64,000 nt of DNA from Apostichopus japonicus (lineage: Eukaryota; Echinodermata; Holothuroidea; Aspidochirotida; Stichopodidae). The translations under genes and the position numbers were made by a program. Location: contig NC_092564.1 in the NCBI RefSeq assembly GCF_037975245.1, positions 9,519,984 through 9,583,983 of the forward strand, read 5' to 3'. This document shows positions 12,907-25,800 of this stretch, piece by piece; the first letter of the stretch is position 1; every line of letters starts with the position of its first letter. The notes beneath the pieces were generated by a model. That model saw only the letters and a program-made list of their open reading frames with translations. It was not told where the DNA came from and ran no database searches.

Positions 12907-15282
12907 TTTTACCGAATATCCATCAGATTCGAGCATAAATCGACTTCAGACAAACTTTCAATCTCATTTTAGGCTTTTACGCATAGTGAGAGTAATACAT
13001 ACAAACAGTGTAATGAAATGAGATCAGTATATGGGTAGTAAAAGTCTAATCTTTAAAGAATGTTTCTGGGCCGCGTCTGGAAAGAACGCTACGTCGTTGG
13101 GTATACCTTCCTATGCAGATCCGAACCTTAAGTCTTATCCTACGTTGTTATGTACATGTAGATATACTATAAAATTTAGTCAAAACACATAAGGTATATG
13201 GGAGCTGTTATTGTCAATAGCTTTACCGTACTATAGGCTCTAGATAAATGTTTCTTAAGTGTGCCATGCAGGTATATAGTAGACGTTAACATTCATTACT
13301 AAAGAGCATTCTTAAAAGAGGAGCCGAAAGGACCTTCAGATTGGTTGGGTATAAGACTCTGGTCGTTTGGGATTGCCCCAAGTGGCCGCGTTCCCCTTCC
13401 CTCTGAGAAATTGTGGTATGATATAAGTGTGCCCAAAATACGTTTGGTTATTGATTCAGAATTCCAAATCTGCTCTCGAATTAAAGCGGATCGGAAACCG
13501 TTCATCTGGGTGCAGTTAATGAAGCCCGACTTGCACCACCATAATTAAGTAAAGTTTACACCTTATACCTATTCCATCAGCTACATAGATTAGCGTGATA
13601 ATGTTACACTGCATCTCTGAACGTATGCCTGTATCTTATTGGCCAATATTCCCGTGGCTGTCGACTGAGGATTCCCAAATTAGCATGTAATGGCCCGTGG
13701 GGAGACTCGATCGCAGTCTTTTCACAGTGATTTTAATGCATGGCACACAACCAGTCTGAAATGTTGTCGTCGGCACCAAATTAAATTGGTGATGATGTTT
13801 AAGACAGACGGAGAGACAGACAGAAACATGAAATAGCATGAGGACTGGATTCCAGCAACTTAAGCAGTTGTTTGAAGCATTACACTGTAACCATAGGCCA
13901 CTGGTAGCCAAATCCGTGATGGAATGAAACTCTATAATTATGTTAGGCTTCTCACAGTTTTCATTACCGAGCCCATCAAGTCTCTCTCTAGGAACTTGCC
14001 ATTGACGGTGAAGTGTTAACTGATTCTTCGCTTAACGAAGATAAGTTTATACTGATCATAATCGAAGGCAAAACCATGGCATAATATCACCATAATATAA
14101 CCATACATGCTATATGAAATAACCTTGAAAACTAAGATATGGAGCTAACTAAGGCAACACAAATCATGTGCCCAATGTTTGACGACAAATGATACCTGAT
14201 TCAGCAAAACTGACACTTCTTTATGCCTTGACAACACAAATCCCGAGTTCATTGTCCCATTTTAATCGAGTCGACCCGATAACCCGTCATAATATCCTTT
14301 CTGAGAGTCCAAAAAGAGTGATTTTCCTGATCGAATGTTAATCGTCTGCCAATATAAATCATTCATAGTTGACTTTTTTAACACACCACCGTGACGGAAC
14401 ATCAGTACTTCATAAAAACATCTGGTTTTCGCATGTTACCCACATTTTCGTCTCCTGCAGATGTTTCCTATATATACGTCCATTTCTTGGTAGAATAAGG
14501 TATAAGGTATAGTGTTTCCTTGTCAGTCTCTCGGGTATGAATGCTCCTCAGACGACGAAACACTTAGAGGAATGCCTCCCTGTGAATCTCAGTTTAGTAT
14601 CTACAATAGACTAAAAGCCCCAGACCTGTACTTTGTGTTTGGTCTTGCAATTCTTGCAGACCATCAAATACTACTCAACGCAAGGATATACAATTGATCA
14701 TAATAATCCATCCTTTTAAATATACCCCCCTAATATTAACCAGAAGTAGCCAGGATTTCCATTCGGCATCTTAAATGTTCGTCGCCCGAACCAATCAAAT
14801 GCAAAAGAAAACAGTGTTTCTTCATACTTTGAAGTGATCCATTCCACAGTTCAGAAAAGTTACAAGTTTTGTACGTAATTGCATATACTACAAAGTTGTT
14901 ATATTATAAAGATTTGACGTTTTGGTTGTCTTTGAGTTTACTTTTATTATCATATTTTGTATATCCCCTTTCTGGATCTGCTGTTGCATGGATTGCCTGA
15001 TCAATTATACCTTTTAATACAACATCATTAACAATATCATCGTGTTTCTAAATCTCTTCATCCTGTCAATTACACAGTTTATCTGTAATCATTCCCTATA
15101 CTTATTTCCGATCTGCCTAATTTCTTATAATGAACGAGGTTTATTCTTCACACCTGTATATACGCAGGGCCTTAGCCATTTTCCAGATATACGTGAACAA
15201 CCAAGGCTGAATACCAAACCATGGTCGTTCGATGATATCTGATTGTGTTAACAAAGTTGCTATATTGATATATATATCATTC

Positions 15283-15345
15283 AGCCTCTGAAGAAGGTCC
15301 TTCAAGGATCGAAACGTCAGGCCCTCTTATTTTTACACAATGTTG
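15283..15345 (+). repeat. Dispersed repeat with CTGAAGAAGG..GAAACGTCAGGCC motif
   Basis: CTCTGAAGAAGGTCCTTCAA followed by GGATCGAAACGTCAGGCCCT. The same motif, in other orientation or diverged, occurs at 55613-55690 and 57440-57540. Probably the conserved end of a retroelement family; identity not established. Confidence 0.6.
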
Positions 15346-18300
15346 CTATATGGATAGAAAACATTAGGCCGATGTTCTATATGCATCCAAGCGTCATTTG
15401 AAACGGTGGAAAATTCAGGTTTAATCGTTTCCTAAATACTCAGACATTAAAGTAGTCTTCAATAGTGGCCCTTCACTAACATTTATATCACTCCACTGTT
15501 ATTTTCTAAATTGCTTGAATATAACGTATATATGTTATGTCAGGATCATATATACGATCCCTAATGGGACCATCAAATTTGCGATGTACCTGCAAACGAT
15601 ATTTAACACTCAGCATTGAAAGCGCACTAGTTTTTAGTCTTCACATTATCTGTGCATAGTCCCATGATTTTATTGGGGGGGGGGGGTTGGGGAGATTGCT
15701 CTTCTACGGTGGCTTGATATGGACATAGGAAAGAAAAAAGTTAGACATTTTGAGATAAAAAGTCAAACTTCTGAGAATTTAGGGATCTTTTTTATTCCTG
15801 TCCCTATTAAGCCACCGTACTTTTCACAAATTCTGAAAGTATTTCTTACAAAGATCTACAGAAGATTATACTTCTTGGAAACTGATTTAGGTTAGATATA
15901 TATCTACGCGTTGGAATTTCCTCGTCGGACAGTGTTACAAGTAATGTATAGGATTTCTAGGTTTATTGGGACGTCACCTTTTCAAATTGTAATAAATTTA
16001 GACTAATCCCTGAAACGATCTCGTCCTTCCATTATATTGTAATCCTTTCATACATAAAATGCGATAAAATCGGTCACAGCTTTTGAAGGTGTATCTTTTC
16101 ACACATTGGCATTGTGCCGAAAAATGTTTTAAGCTCTGGGTTTTGTCTTGATAGACATTTTCTTTGAATAATATTCTGTTTGTTTCCAAATACTGGGTAG
16201 ATAGAGCCGAACGAAACTGTCAACTCCAGATTGAGTTCAGTTTTTTAACCTTGAAATGAATAGATGAAAGCTTTTGACGTTGGCAAAAGTTGACTACAAA
16301 TCGCGAACGCCTGGTTGGTGGTATATTACCTTTTTTAATGATGAACACAACCGAAGAACGTACTGAAATGTACGAATTTTAAAGTTCGCTTTCTGGCGTG
16401 ATTAGTTTCTATACATATGACAGGGACAAATTTCAAAATCACAAAATTGTAAACAATAAATTTGTTGGGATTGCGATAGCTTTTGCCATCATTGTAAGTT
16501 TTGTTTTGGTAGGTGTTCGCATCACCGACATTGTCAATCATTGCAATTTAGGGAGGAATTATGGCCCTCCGTAAACTACATTGCCTTACCGGACAATATA
16601 GACCCGCCTGGTTGCGAAGGATCTATACCCCTGTAAAACGCACTATACTAACACCCCTCCCCCCTCAACCCCCCCCCCCCCATTTATCTTAAACATAGGT
16701 TTTGGAATTAACCAAACAACGGTTTGGAAAAGCAACTCGCAAAGGAGCATCAACACGGAAGTTGTTATTGACACGATAGCCAGCTTACACGGTGCAATCT
16801 CAACCATTTTCCTTTGCTTTAATCCTCCTACATTGAAGAATTCATCTGGCTGTGGTTGCAAGTTCATTAATCTGTGTTCAGAAATTAGGTTACCACTAGC
16901 TTAATAAACAGTAGGTGCTTTCATGTTCAAATTCCCTAAAAGCCCTGCCTCTTCTTGATGAAGTACCTCATTGGGAGGATTACATCCTTTTAAATCTTCT
17001 TAGGTATTCATCCGCAAGCTGACTGACTTGTAAAAAACTCAGTGGTTGTCAATTTTGGTCTTTCTGAAAGCTCTTGGAACAATGGTTTTAGACAAGAACC
17101 TCAGAATTATCTTTATCCCTTTTACACACTAAGGCCCTCTTAATGCTTTCGACAAGAGGGCCTAAAACCGCAAAAGTACTTGGGTTCCAACAGTGGCTTG
17201 ATGATCCTTATTGGGAGTGAATATGCCGACACAATGAGGACACCCAACTGCTTGGCGGTGTACTGCCAAATGCACCCGTGTAATCAGTTGTCTCTTTGAA
17301 TTGTCGAGATGGGTCAGCTCCAATCAATTCATTGAGGGAAAACGTCATGTCTTTGACGTCAACTAATCTCCAAAAAAACCTCCATGAACTTGCTCATGAG
17401 CTTATCATCGCCTCAAGGCACATGTTTTGGCCGTGATGGTGTCGCATGTATGTTAAGTTGAAGACTCCAGCAAATGAGTCGTTCTGTTGTATTATGAAAT
17501 TTATCTGGTTGCTTAGCAATTATTAATTTTAGATCACGGTTAGTTATTTAATGCAGATAAGATATAGACAACTATATATAAGCAAACAGGAAGAGCATGC
17601 ATGTACAAGATAATAATAATAATATGCTTTATCAGATACGAGAGAGGTTTTATTGAAATTGGGATTTTTTATTGATAAACGATATGTATCCTTTTAAACT
17701 AATATGTGTGCAAAGTTATCTCGTTTAGGGTTGAAAACTTGATTTACATGAATTCCTCTTTTGCCTTAAGCTTCTATACTCTACAGGGGTCATATATATG
17801 TAACAACGCTTTAATCAATATAAACAATGTGAAGAAATATGAAGGTGATTATTGAACGATGACTCATATATGGTACGATTAACGTACGAATTGTGTGATC
17901 AAAGAGATACGTTGATTGTACGAGAAACTCAATCAGGCAATTTAAGTTTATTCCAAGATTTGAATGTCTGTTATAGATTCCTGTTACATTTCTGATATCG
18001 TAAATAGACCTCTGTTTATGTTATTGCTTTAGTAACTGCTTAGTAACAGCTTAAACAATACCATCGAGCATCCTTGCATGTGTGGGCCAATCGGATTTTA
18101 CTCAGTGCTTCACGGGAAATAAAGCTTAAATCTATCAGACCCCTCAGCATATATAAGAACTGAACAAAATCACGGAAGCGAGATATAATTATTAAAAGTT
18201 TCCTAAAGTAATTTCCTGAAGTGTTTAATTTAGTCCACCAAATTTGTTGCCATGCATTTTGGGAGGGTCAATTGAACATGTCAATAATTCACAGAGGAAG

Positions 18301-20018
18301 TTTTTTTTTTTCAAGTTATCGCATTTCATATATGTATTTATCAAACAGTCTACTGCCATAAGAGATGAAAATAAAGGCTTGTAAGTTTTCGTTCATAAAC
18401 ATTGTACGTGAACATACTTACAAGTTATACGTGTAAAGAGTTCTTTTTCTTCTTATTTCATCTTTATTTTTGTGTGGACCAGGTATATACTTTATCTACT
18501 CTCTATTAGACCTCTGCCTTGGATTATATATAGTAGACTTCATCGGGCGAGTTGTGCTTATTTTGACCGTCTTATACTTTTCAAGTTATGCCGAACATTG
18601 GGATATCCATGGGAGAGCTGAAACTGTTGGCTATGTCGTCCTATTGCTCGCATTACAGCTGTTCGGCTATAAGATACCGTAAACACAGAAGATATACCCT
18701 TTAAGTTACAAATCAGTGTATAAATAATCCTAGCACATCCTCCCCCAAACTAATCCCCAATCAATGGTTAAGTCTCCTTTCCAATTCATGAGGTGACTCT
18801 TTCAAAATAAGAAAAACAGCGGAGGATATTTTAACGAGCCTATTTGACGTCCGAACAGGATGGATGGAGAGTGGTATTTGCTTCGCTAAAAAGATATCAA
18901 AACTGTTTTTCTCTCTCTCCTTGACCTATGCATATTGTCAATTCATTACATACCAGTTATCAAAATGTAAAGACATTTTTCAACATCCAGTATATGTTCG
19001 AGTATTTTGACGTTTCCAGGATGTCTCTCTTAATCTAGAGCAGGCGAAACGTCAGTTCTGACGGTCGCAAAAATAATCATAACATTCCTCGTAGGGTGTA
19101 CCGACTTACCGTATAGGCTTTATAGAGTATATGTGTTGTTATTCCTGGCGCATTGATTCGGTTATGGCGTATTGATATATTGTTATGGTTCGGTTATGTG
19201 TGATGAGAAATCCAACTCCTAGACATTTCAAATATGTATGTAGTTCATTACTAATAACCCAGAAGTGTATTGTGCGCCTAGTGTGCCACAAGTCCTGAAA
19301 TCGACATATGTCGAATTAAATTTGACATATGTCGGTTTCTCGTGCTCTCATTGGACGACCAGTGGTCACATGTTGTTTGTCTAGCGCTCTGATTGGAAGC
19401 CGCACCATAGACTTGTAATGATTCCCTACTGGTATGCTTTTATATGTTGCCTGTACCCGTACTCTTTCACGTGGATTTGTACTCGTAGTCGTATCATAAG
19501 CATTTTAGAATTTTAGTACAGATACCTGTGCAAGATTGAGTACCCGTACTCGCGCTTAGAACAGTGTATTCGCATACTCGTACTCATATCATAGGGGATT
19601 ACACATAAACTAGTACCAGGGAGTCGTTATGGAAACTCCCTGCTAGTGCTCTGTAGTCGTTTACAAATCGAATTCATCGTTGCCATGCATTTGTTCAAAA
19701 CGTTGTATAGCACAATACATACCATGCATTGATATGATCTGTATACATCAGTCATGTTTGACCTGTTTTGACTTCAGAGCGCGCTTACTTTATTTAGAGA
19801 GCGCTTACCCTATATACATATATTATTAAGAACTACGTGGTTCAACCATGATCTTTAACCCTGATTAAAAAACTATATTTACAAAAGGAAAGTGATTCGA
19901 AGGGCTTATGGATTACATCATCACATCGGGCGGCTTTCAATTCGAAATTTTAACTCAAATTTGGAATCTAAAACTAAAACTTGAATCACATGCATGTGTT
20001 ACACCGTTGACACCATCG

Positions 20019-20225
20019 CGCCCAGTTGTTACCATTTTTTCTATTCTGTAGTGTCATGTCCCGCTTCAGCGCACTCGTATTGTCAGTACGAACAGTATGA
20101 ATATCATGTTTCTATCAGATCAAGGCAAGGAACTATTTGTACTGTCAATACCAGTGCTTTGAGTGCATGATATTGGAGTACAGTTTAGAGTGGTATTAGC
20201 ATTAGGAAATTGTCCGAACTGGCTG
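20019..20225 (+). mobile_element. 207-bp MITE-like element, copy 1
   Basis: Homologous along its whole length, in inverted orientation, to 35149-35355. Ends are CGCCCAGTTG and CGAACTGGCTG. It contains internal inverted segments around CACTCGTATTGTCAGTAC and TACTGTCAATACCAGTGC. Flanking duplication is not clear. Confidence 0.75.
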
Positions 20226-21972
20226 ATCGTCGCTGTTTAGTGTTGCATCTATTGGCGTGGTCTAGCTCTTATAATGAGAATCGATTTTTTTTCTTTTCAA
20301 AAGTTCTTTCCATATTTTACCGTTTTGCATGGTTTCCGTTAGTTTAACAACTATCACTGTCATCTTCAGTCATGATCAGATGACATGTTTCATCCATGAA
20401 CAACACCGGTGTTACATAGAAACATAAAGAAAAACATAACATCTAACAGTCTTACGTTTTTGACTTTTTCGTTACACACGGTAATACTTTGATATATTTT
20501 AGTTTGATACTAGGATATCGACAGACTAATCTGCTGCTCTAATGTATGAACATGAATAATTCCCGTCTGTAGCCTGATTTTCTATCACTGATACACCGCG
20601 CAGCGTACTATAGTTCCCTCTCGTCGCCACAACATGAAAGTCTTAGTATAAAGCACACCAACCGAGCTTTGCAGGCCAGTATAGCCTATATATAGTTAGA
20701 TGGAAGCATGTAATCTATAATATTAGGGAACTTATGTGTGTTCTTTAAATTAAAAATCCATTGGTGGGCGTGGGCAAAGTTGGCATAAATTGAAGGTATT
20801 TATAAGCATTGCTATTGGCGGGTAGTTTCAATCTCTTGAATCAAAGTTTCGGAGACTTATAACATGAAGATCCTAAGATAAAGTACGTTAATTACAGAAT
20901 AATCTTCCTGTGGTCTATTGACCAGTGACAGATAAGCAGTTTCATTCACGACATTCCAACCGTCTTACGGTGGGAATAATACTGAAGAGCTTGTCTTATC
21001 AGATTGGACCCTGGGTGACCTAGTGGTTAGTATTAACGATTGACACGATTCTATACAGACTCGACGGGATTCTGATCTCCTCGATTGGAGTGAACTCAAG
21101 GTCTTTTGTCCGGGGCCTGGAAGCCAAAACATTAAGACATAATCCTCCCACACCCCTAACTACTTCCATTGGAGGAAGACAAAGTCCATTACTTAAGAAT
21201 GAATCAACCGTGCATGCATACTAATCTTCGTCGCCAAAATCTCTATTTTTTGGTTGAATAAACATGACCAGTTTGCCGTAAGATATGACGTCTGTATGTC
21301 TGCATGTATACCTGGACAATTATTGCCCATATATCAATATTAAAACTCCAATCCATTATTCCATTATTATAACCGGCAATACCGTGCATGATTGAAGCCT
21401 TATAGTCAATGTCCGTGTGTATACAAAACATGACTGCAGTGTGCTAACACACTTAGATGAGAAAATCATTTACGCAAAGCTCCTTTTGCCAAGGGTATAT
21501 TTGTTGCTATATGAAATGTGGATAATGTAGACTAACTTGTTTGACTTGGTCTGCTGGGTAGCCGTTGTACAAATGATTTGACTAATATTCAGATATTGAA
21601 TATTAGGGTTCGGGATGTGCGACTGATTATCGCTACTCTTCTATTACGCAGATTTAGCTACAAAATCATCCCTTGAAAAATAACTTAGGGGAGTGAAGGT
21701 GGGTGGGTGAGGGAGGGGGGGGGGTATTTTTCTCCTCTATCTCTGTTTGTAGAATATTATTTGCGACTTTGTGACTTGCGATTTACCTTCACAAAACTAT
21801 GTTCCTACAAGTTCCAACAGAGGTAACAGGGTTTTGTTTTACTTCAGATGCACAGAAACTTTAACGTCAAGTCTTAAATGTCTACTATTTTCATCCAGGC
21901 CCGTATAGGGTTGTTACAGTGGTACAGTGTCCTGTAACCCTTGCTAAAGAGCAGAATATGAGATGCTGTGTA

Positions 21973-22004
21973 ACCAGGGAGTTGTCATGGAACAACTCCC
22001 TGGT
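21973..22004. repeat. Perfect 13-bp hairpin ACCAGGGAGTTGT / ACAACTCCCTGGT
   Basis: 6-nt loop CATGGA. A diverged relative with the same layout lies at 19615-19646 (CCAGGGAGT, loop, ACTCCCTG). It sits about 300 nt into the first intron of the NtA gene. Confidence 0.9.
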
Positions 22005-22310
22005 GAAACCCAGAGCGTTGTAGTATGCTATAAAAATTGCAAATTCCATACAGACCGTGAAAAAAAATCTGCTTAATGCGACCAACTCCATCCTTCTCCT
22101 CCTTCCCTTTCACATAACTTCATTGGGATCGGCTGAAAATACAGGGCCAACATGGAACAGAAATGGACGGTACATAACATGCATGGATGTTACGTATACA
22201 GCCCATACGCGTGTAAGTTGGCTGGCCATAGCTATAGTAGCTCTGATTACGTAATCGACATAAATCATAGCAGAGGAGTATTGAATGCACAGGAGATTAA
22301 GATAACTTAC

Positions 22311-22860
22311 CGAGCGCGTCCAGAACCTTATTCTCTCTCTTTCTCGAATAGACTTCCAACGGGTCCACGATTGTTTCATCATACTTCGGCTGTAGCTGAA
22401 GTCTACCCCCTCCGTCTTCGTCAGCTAGATATTCATTCCCTACGTTTCCTTTAGAAGTTAGACGTCTTCCGTCACCGACAGGTCTAGACATTCCGGCAGT
22501 CAAGAAGATGAGATACTCTTCATGAGCCTGGATTTCTTTAATACAAGGATCTTTTTTAAAATTTCCTATACGGTACACATTTGTAACTCCTGCGTCGGGG
22601 GCAGGTAACGTTATAGTTGTAAGATTATGGAGAAGTTTATTCCCTTTGTAGAATTCAGTCACGACCACATCTGCAGGAAAGTAATTGTCTGGGGTCCTCA
22701 GATTGAGTAACAATCTGAGTACCCTTCCTTTAACTATGACATCGGCGTTCTCGGTTCTGGTCTCGATTGACGGTGTTACGTTACACGGTATTGATACCGT
22801 CATATGACATCGAACTATACACAATAACACCACCGCGATGATATTAGTCAACTTTGCCAT
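22311..22860 (-). CDS. First coding exon of a secreted NtA/TIMP-like OB-fold domain protein (partial gene)
   Basis: Open from ATG at 22860 for 183 codons to a consensus donor (CTCG|GTAAGT) at 22310/22311; the frame would stop 4 codons into the intron. Residues 1-24 look like a signal peptide (hydrophobic IIAVVLLCIV). Cys26 and Cys106 are 80 apart. The stretch ENADVIVKGRVLRLL, then DVVVTEFYKGNKLL and DPCIKEIQAHEEYLIFL follow the order of the agrin NtA domain (Cys, NVVLTGTV-like strand, VxxYLKG-like strand, second Cys, xGDxRIFF-like strand), which has a TIMP-type OB-fold. The C-terminal third (Asp/Gly/Lys rich, 125-183) is unassigned. Agrin orthology is not claimed, because the module also caps other secreted proteins. 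Downstream exons should lie below 22310; I did not find them. Confidence 0.72.
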
Positions 22861-25800
22861 GTTTCTATACTGTTGGACGGAAAGTATACAACAACAACAA
22901 CAACAACAACAAGGAAACTGTCTCCAAAATTAAAGAAGAATATAATAAATGAAAATAAGAAAGTTGGTGTTAGCTATATATGTTTGCCATTTATCCAAGG
23001 AAAACACTGAAGAGTAGGGTTGCACTCAAGTTTTCGAGCAACGAAAGTACCTTTTCTAGAGTATCTGTAAATCACAGATGCGCCGGCAGCCAGACAGTCA
23101 GTAAATGATAAACTACAAGTAATCACATATAGGGACTGCCCACAAAAAAGTGAATATCCTTTTTGAAAGAATTGATGAAGCACAACAACCAGGTTGTTCG
23201 CCGTCAATAGAGCTGGATCTCCCGAGAAGATTAATCAATAAATGATTACACCACACTTGATTTACTTAGGACTCAAGCCGGCCGGATCAAACTCCACTTC
23301 CACTGTCTAAATATCACAATACATCGTGTGGTACATGACAAAACAGCTAATCGTTCCAGACCGTTTTATATACATGCATGGTTAACACTGCAAGAATCCT
23401 GTATACAAATCGAGTCCATATTCCACAATAAATTGATAGCAACTTATTCGTGATTGGGTATTTCGGATGGTATTTCCAAGATTCTCTACATGTTATAGTA
23501 CAGTAATCGCTATAGTGCAGTGGTAGAGGTTCCCGCGTGTAGGTGCACCGGTTAACTGCCCTGTCACTGTGTATTATAACGAATGAACAGAATTATGACC
23601 GTAGCACGACAGAAAAGCTGTGGGAGAAAATGATGGCGCTATAACGAGTGTGCTTTTGACTGCGCACGGAGTTCACGGTTTCCGAAGCCCAAAGACAAGA
23701 TGCAGTGACATTTAAGTTGAGTTGAATAGAAAGAGATTTTAAACTCTTCGCCATGTCGTTTTTGATTGGCTTACTTTCATAGTGTAACTAACAAGTTAAA
23801 CCATCGATATGAGCCACCAAGTAATGAACTAACAGACACGATTCCAGGTGGGTTTGGGTGTACACTTTGCATATAGACCTAAGTTATAGACCATCATCCA
23901 CATCCAAAATGTTTTTTGTTTATCTGCACCCCCCCACATCCTCGTACTTGGTTGTCAGCTTCAAGGACCCCAGTGCAACAACCTCTCCATATAAAATGTT
24001 GGGTTCGCCCCTGACTTATATGCTAAATATCATTGCCTAATGTTTGAAGCACAAACTTATCCCAACTATACTACATGGTCCTCAAAATACCATTTCGCTC
24101 AATTGTAATATTATCTTAACAACACACTCTGTTAGTGGTTCTTCCACTGATTCTTGGTTGCAACTATAACAAAAAAATTATTTTAAACTTATTTCCGATG
24201 TAGACTTGGTAAAATTCAACCCAATAAGCTGATTTATACGTAAGACAAAAGCTCCTTTATTATGATAACTACAGATAAGGAACACAAAACCAGTTTTACA
24301 TTCAACAATTCAGTACCCGCCCCCCCCCCTCCCCCACGAAAACCCCTTGAAGTTAATACCGTACTCTCCCACCCTTCCGTCCTCTTACAGAAGAACATGC
24401 ATGAGGAGTCTTAGAGAACGACAGAGTGAGAGCTGAAGAGTGAAAATATGAAATAGATCGAGAAAGTTGGCAGACCACGGGAAACAGGTGTGATGGTTTT
24501 GGGGGTGGGGATGGGGGTTGAGTTTCTTGAGAGGATTATCCAATTTTCTATTCAAAGGTACATTTTTGCCAGGTACAGAAGCTGGCATTTAATGCTGGTT
24601 TCGCCAACGAAATTTATATCGTATCTCCTATTAAGTTTCTTTCTTGGGGGAAACATTCATATCGTGTAGTTCAAATCCTTAGAGGAGCCTACACGCCGCG
24701 ATCGACTTGCGGACTTAGAATAAAGTAACTTATATAGTTTGTAAACGAAAAGAGCAAGGTGTTGTATGACTGGTCTGGTTTCCTTTTAAATAGCCAATAT
24801 ATTCTATACCCAACATCATGGACTATAACTAAAGGCTGCTGAAGTCCCTATACATTACCCTTTCAATTCGTCCTACTTGTTTTTATCCTCACACGTGTCC
24901 TTTCATAAGTCACTCAAACATGACTTCGACTGTTTTCTTACATTCCTGAATAGTTTTAAAGGTGGGGCTCTTGCCGATCTTTTCTCTCTATCGCGTTGGA
25001 TACGATTATAATATAGGTTATATAGAAGTATAAGCCGTATGTGTTAGTGCCATAGTTACAATGTATGGTGTGTATACAGGTTTATGACACAGAGAGTAAT
25101 GGAAATAATGATACATTGGATACCTTGAGTTAATATATAGAGATACGTCATGTTTGATTCGTGGTCGCATGCAGTGATTGTACATTATACGTAAGATTGG
25201 GAGCGTTCTGAATCCCGGTCTAGTCTCTGCCCGAAAAAGATCTCCGAGTACGATTGCAATAAGAGCGTATATCTTAATTAATACAACTACAGCACACATG
25301 TAAAGATTCCATATCCACACTCCAATTCTTTCATCCTGAGCATCACATAGCCCGCTGCCACTGGAATCATCCCTTCTATGAAGGAAACGTTTCCTTACAG
25401 TTGCTTTAACTTGTTATCCTGCCAAAGTCGTCCATATTGACAGCTCCTATATATAGCGAACTTTTACAATGGAAAATAATAAGCCTAAACATGTTTTTGT
25501 AGTCAAGAGAACTTAATGACTTCAATCGTTCATGTGCCATTTGATAGATTGCTCACGTCCGTCCGGCATGAATTCGAAAAAAAAGTTATATTTTCAAGTC
25601 ACGTTAATTTAAAATAGTATGAAGGCGGGTGTATGTGACAATGTTTTATTAATTGTCATGATTAAACGTTTTACAAGTGTCTGCATATGTGATAGCGATC
25701 ATTATGTGAAGCAGACATGCCGGTATCCTGGTAAAGAATAAAAAACTGGAATATATGGTGGTAATTGTCTATATAGATACCGAATTACTATGGGAAAAGA

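Noticed and set aside
15283-15345. Possible hammerhead ribozyme (CTGAAGA ... GAAAC core with pairing between)
   Set aside because: The core words fit CUGANGA and GAAA loosely, but I could not find a stem III with a cleavage triplet or closing stem I. The intervening stem pairs well only in related copies elsewhere.
16930-17400. Coding-like stretch on the minus strand with a zinc-finger-like CPHC word
   Set aside because: Frames are broken every 30-50 codons, the finger lacks a proper second His pair, and no known family was recognised.
22974-23207. Small minus-strand frame just upstream of the NtA exon
   Set aside because: No homology, and it is separated from the NtA ATG by a (CAA)n tract and stops. 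At most 5' UTR or promoter sequence.
23510-23575. tRNA-like segment (TAGTGCAGTGGTAGAG)
   Set aside because: The A-box resembles a tRNA, but the B-box is poor and no cloverleaf closes. At most a SINE or tRNA relic.
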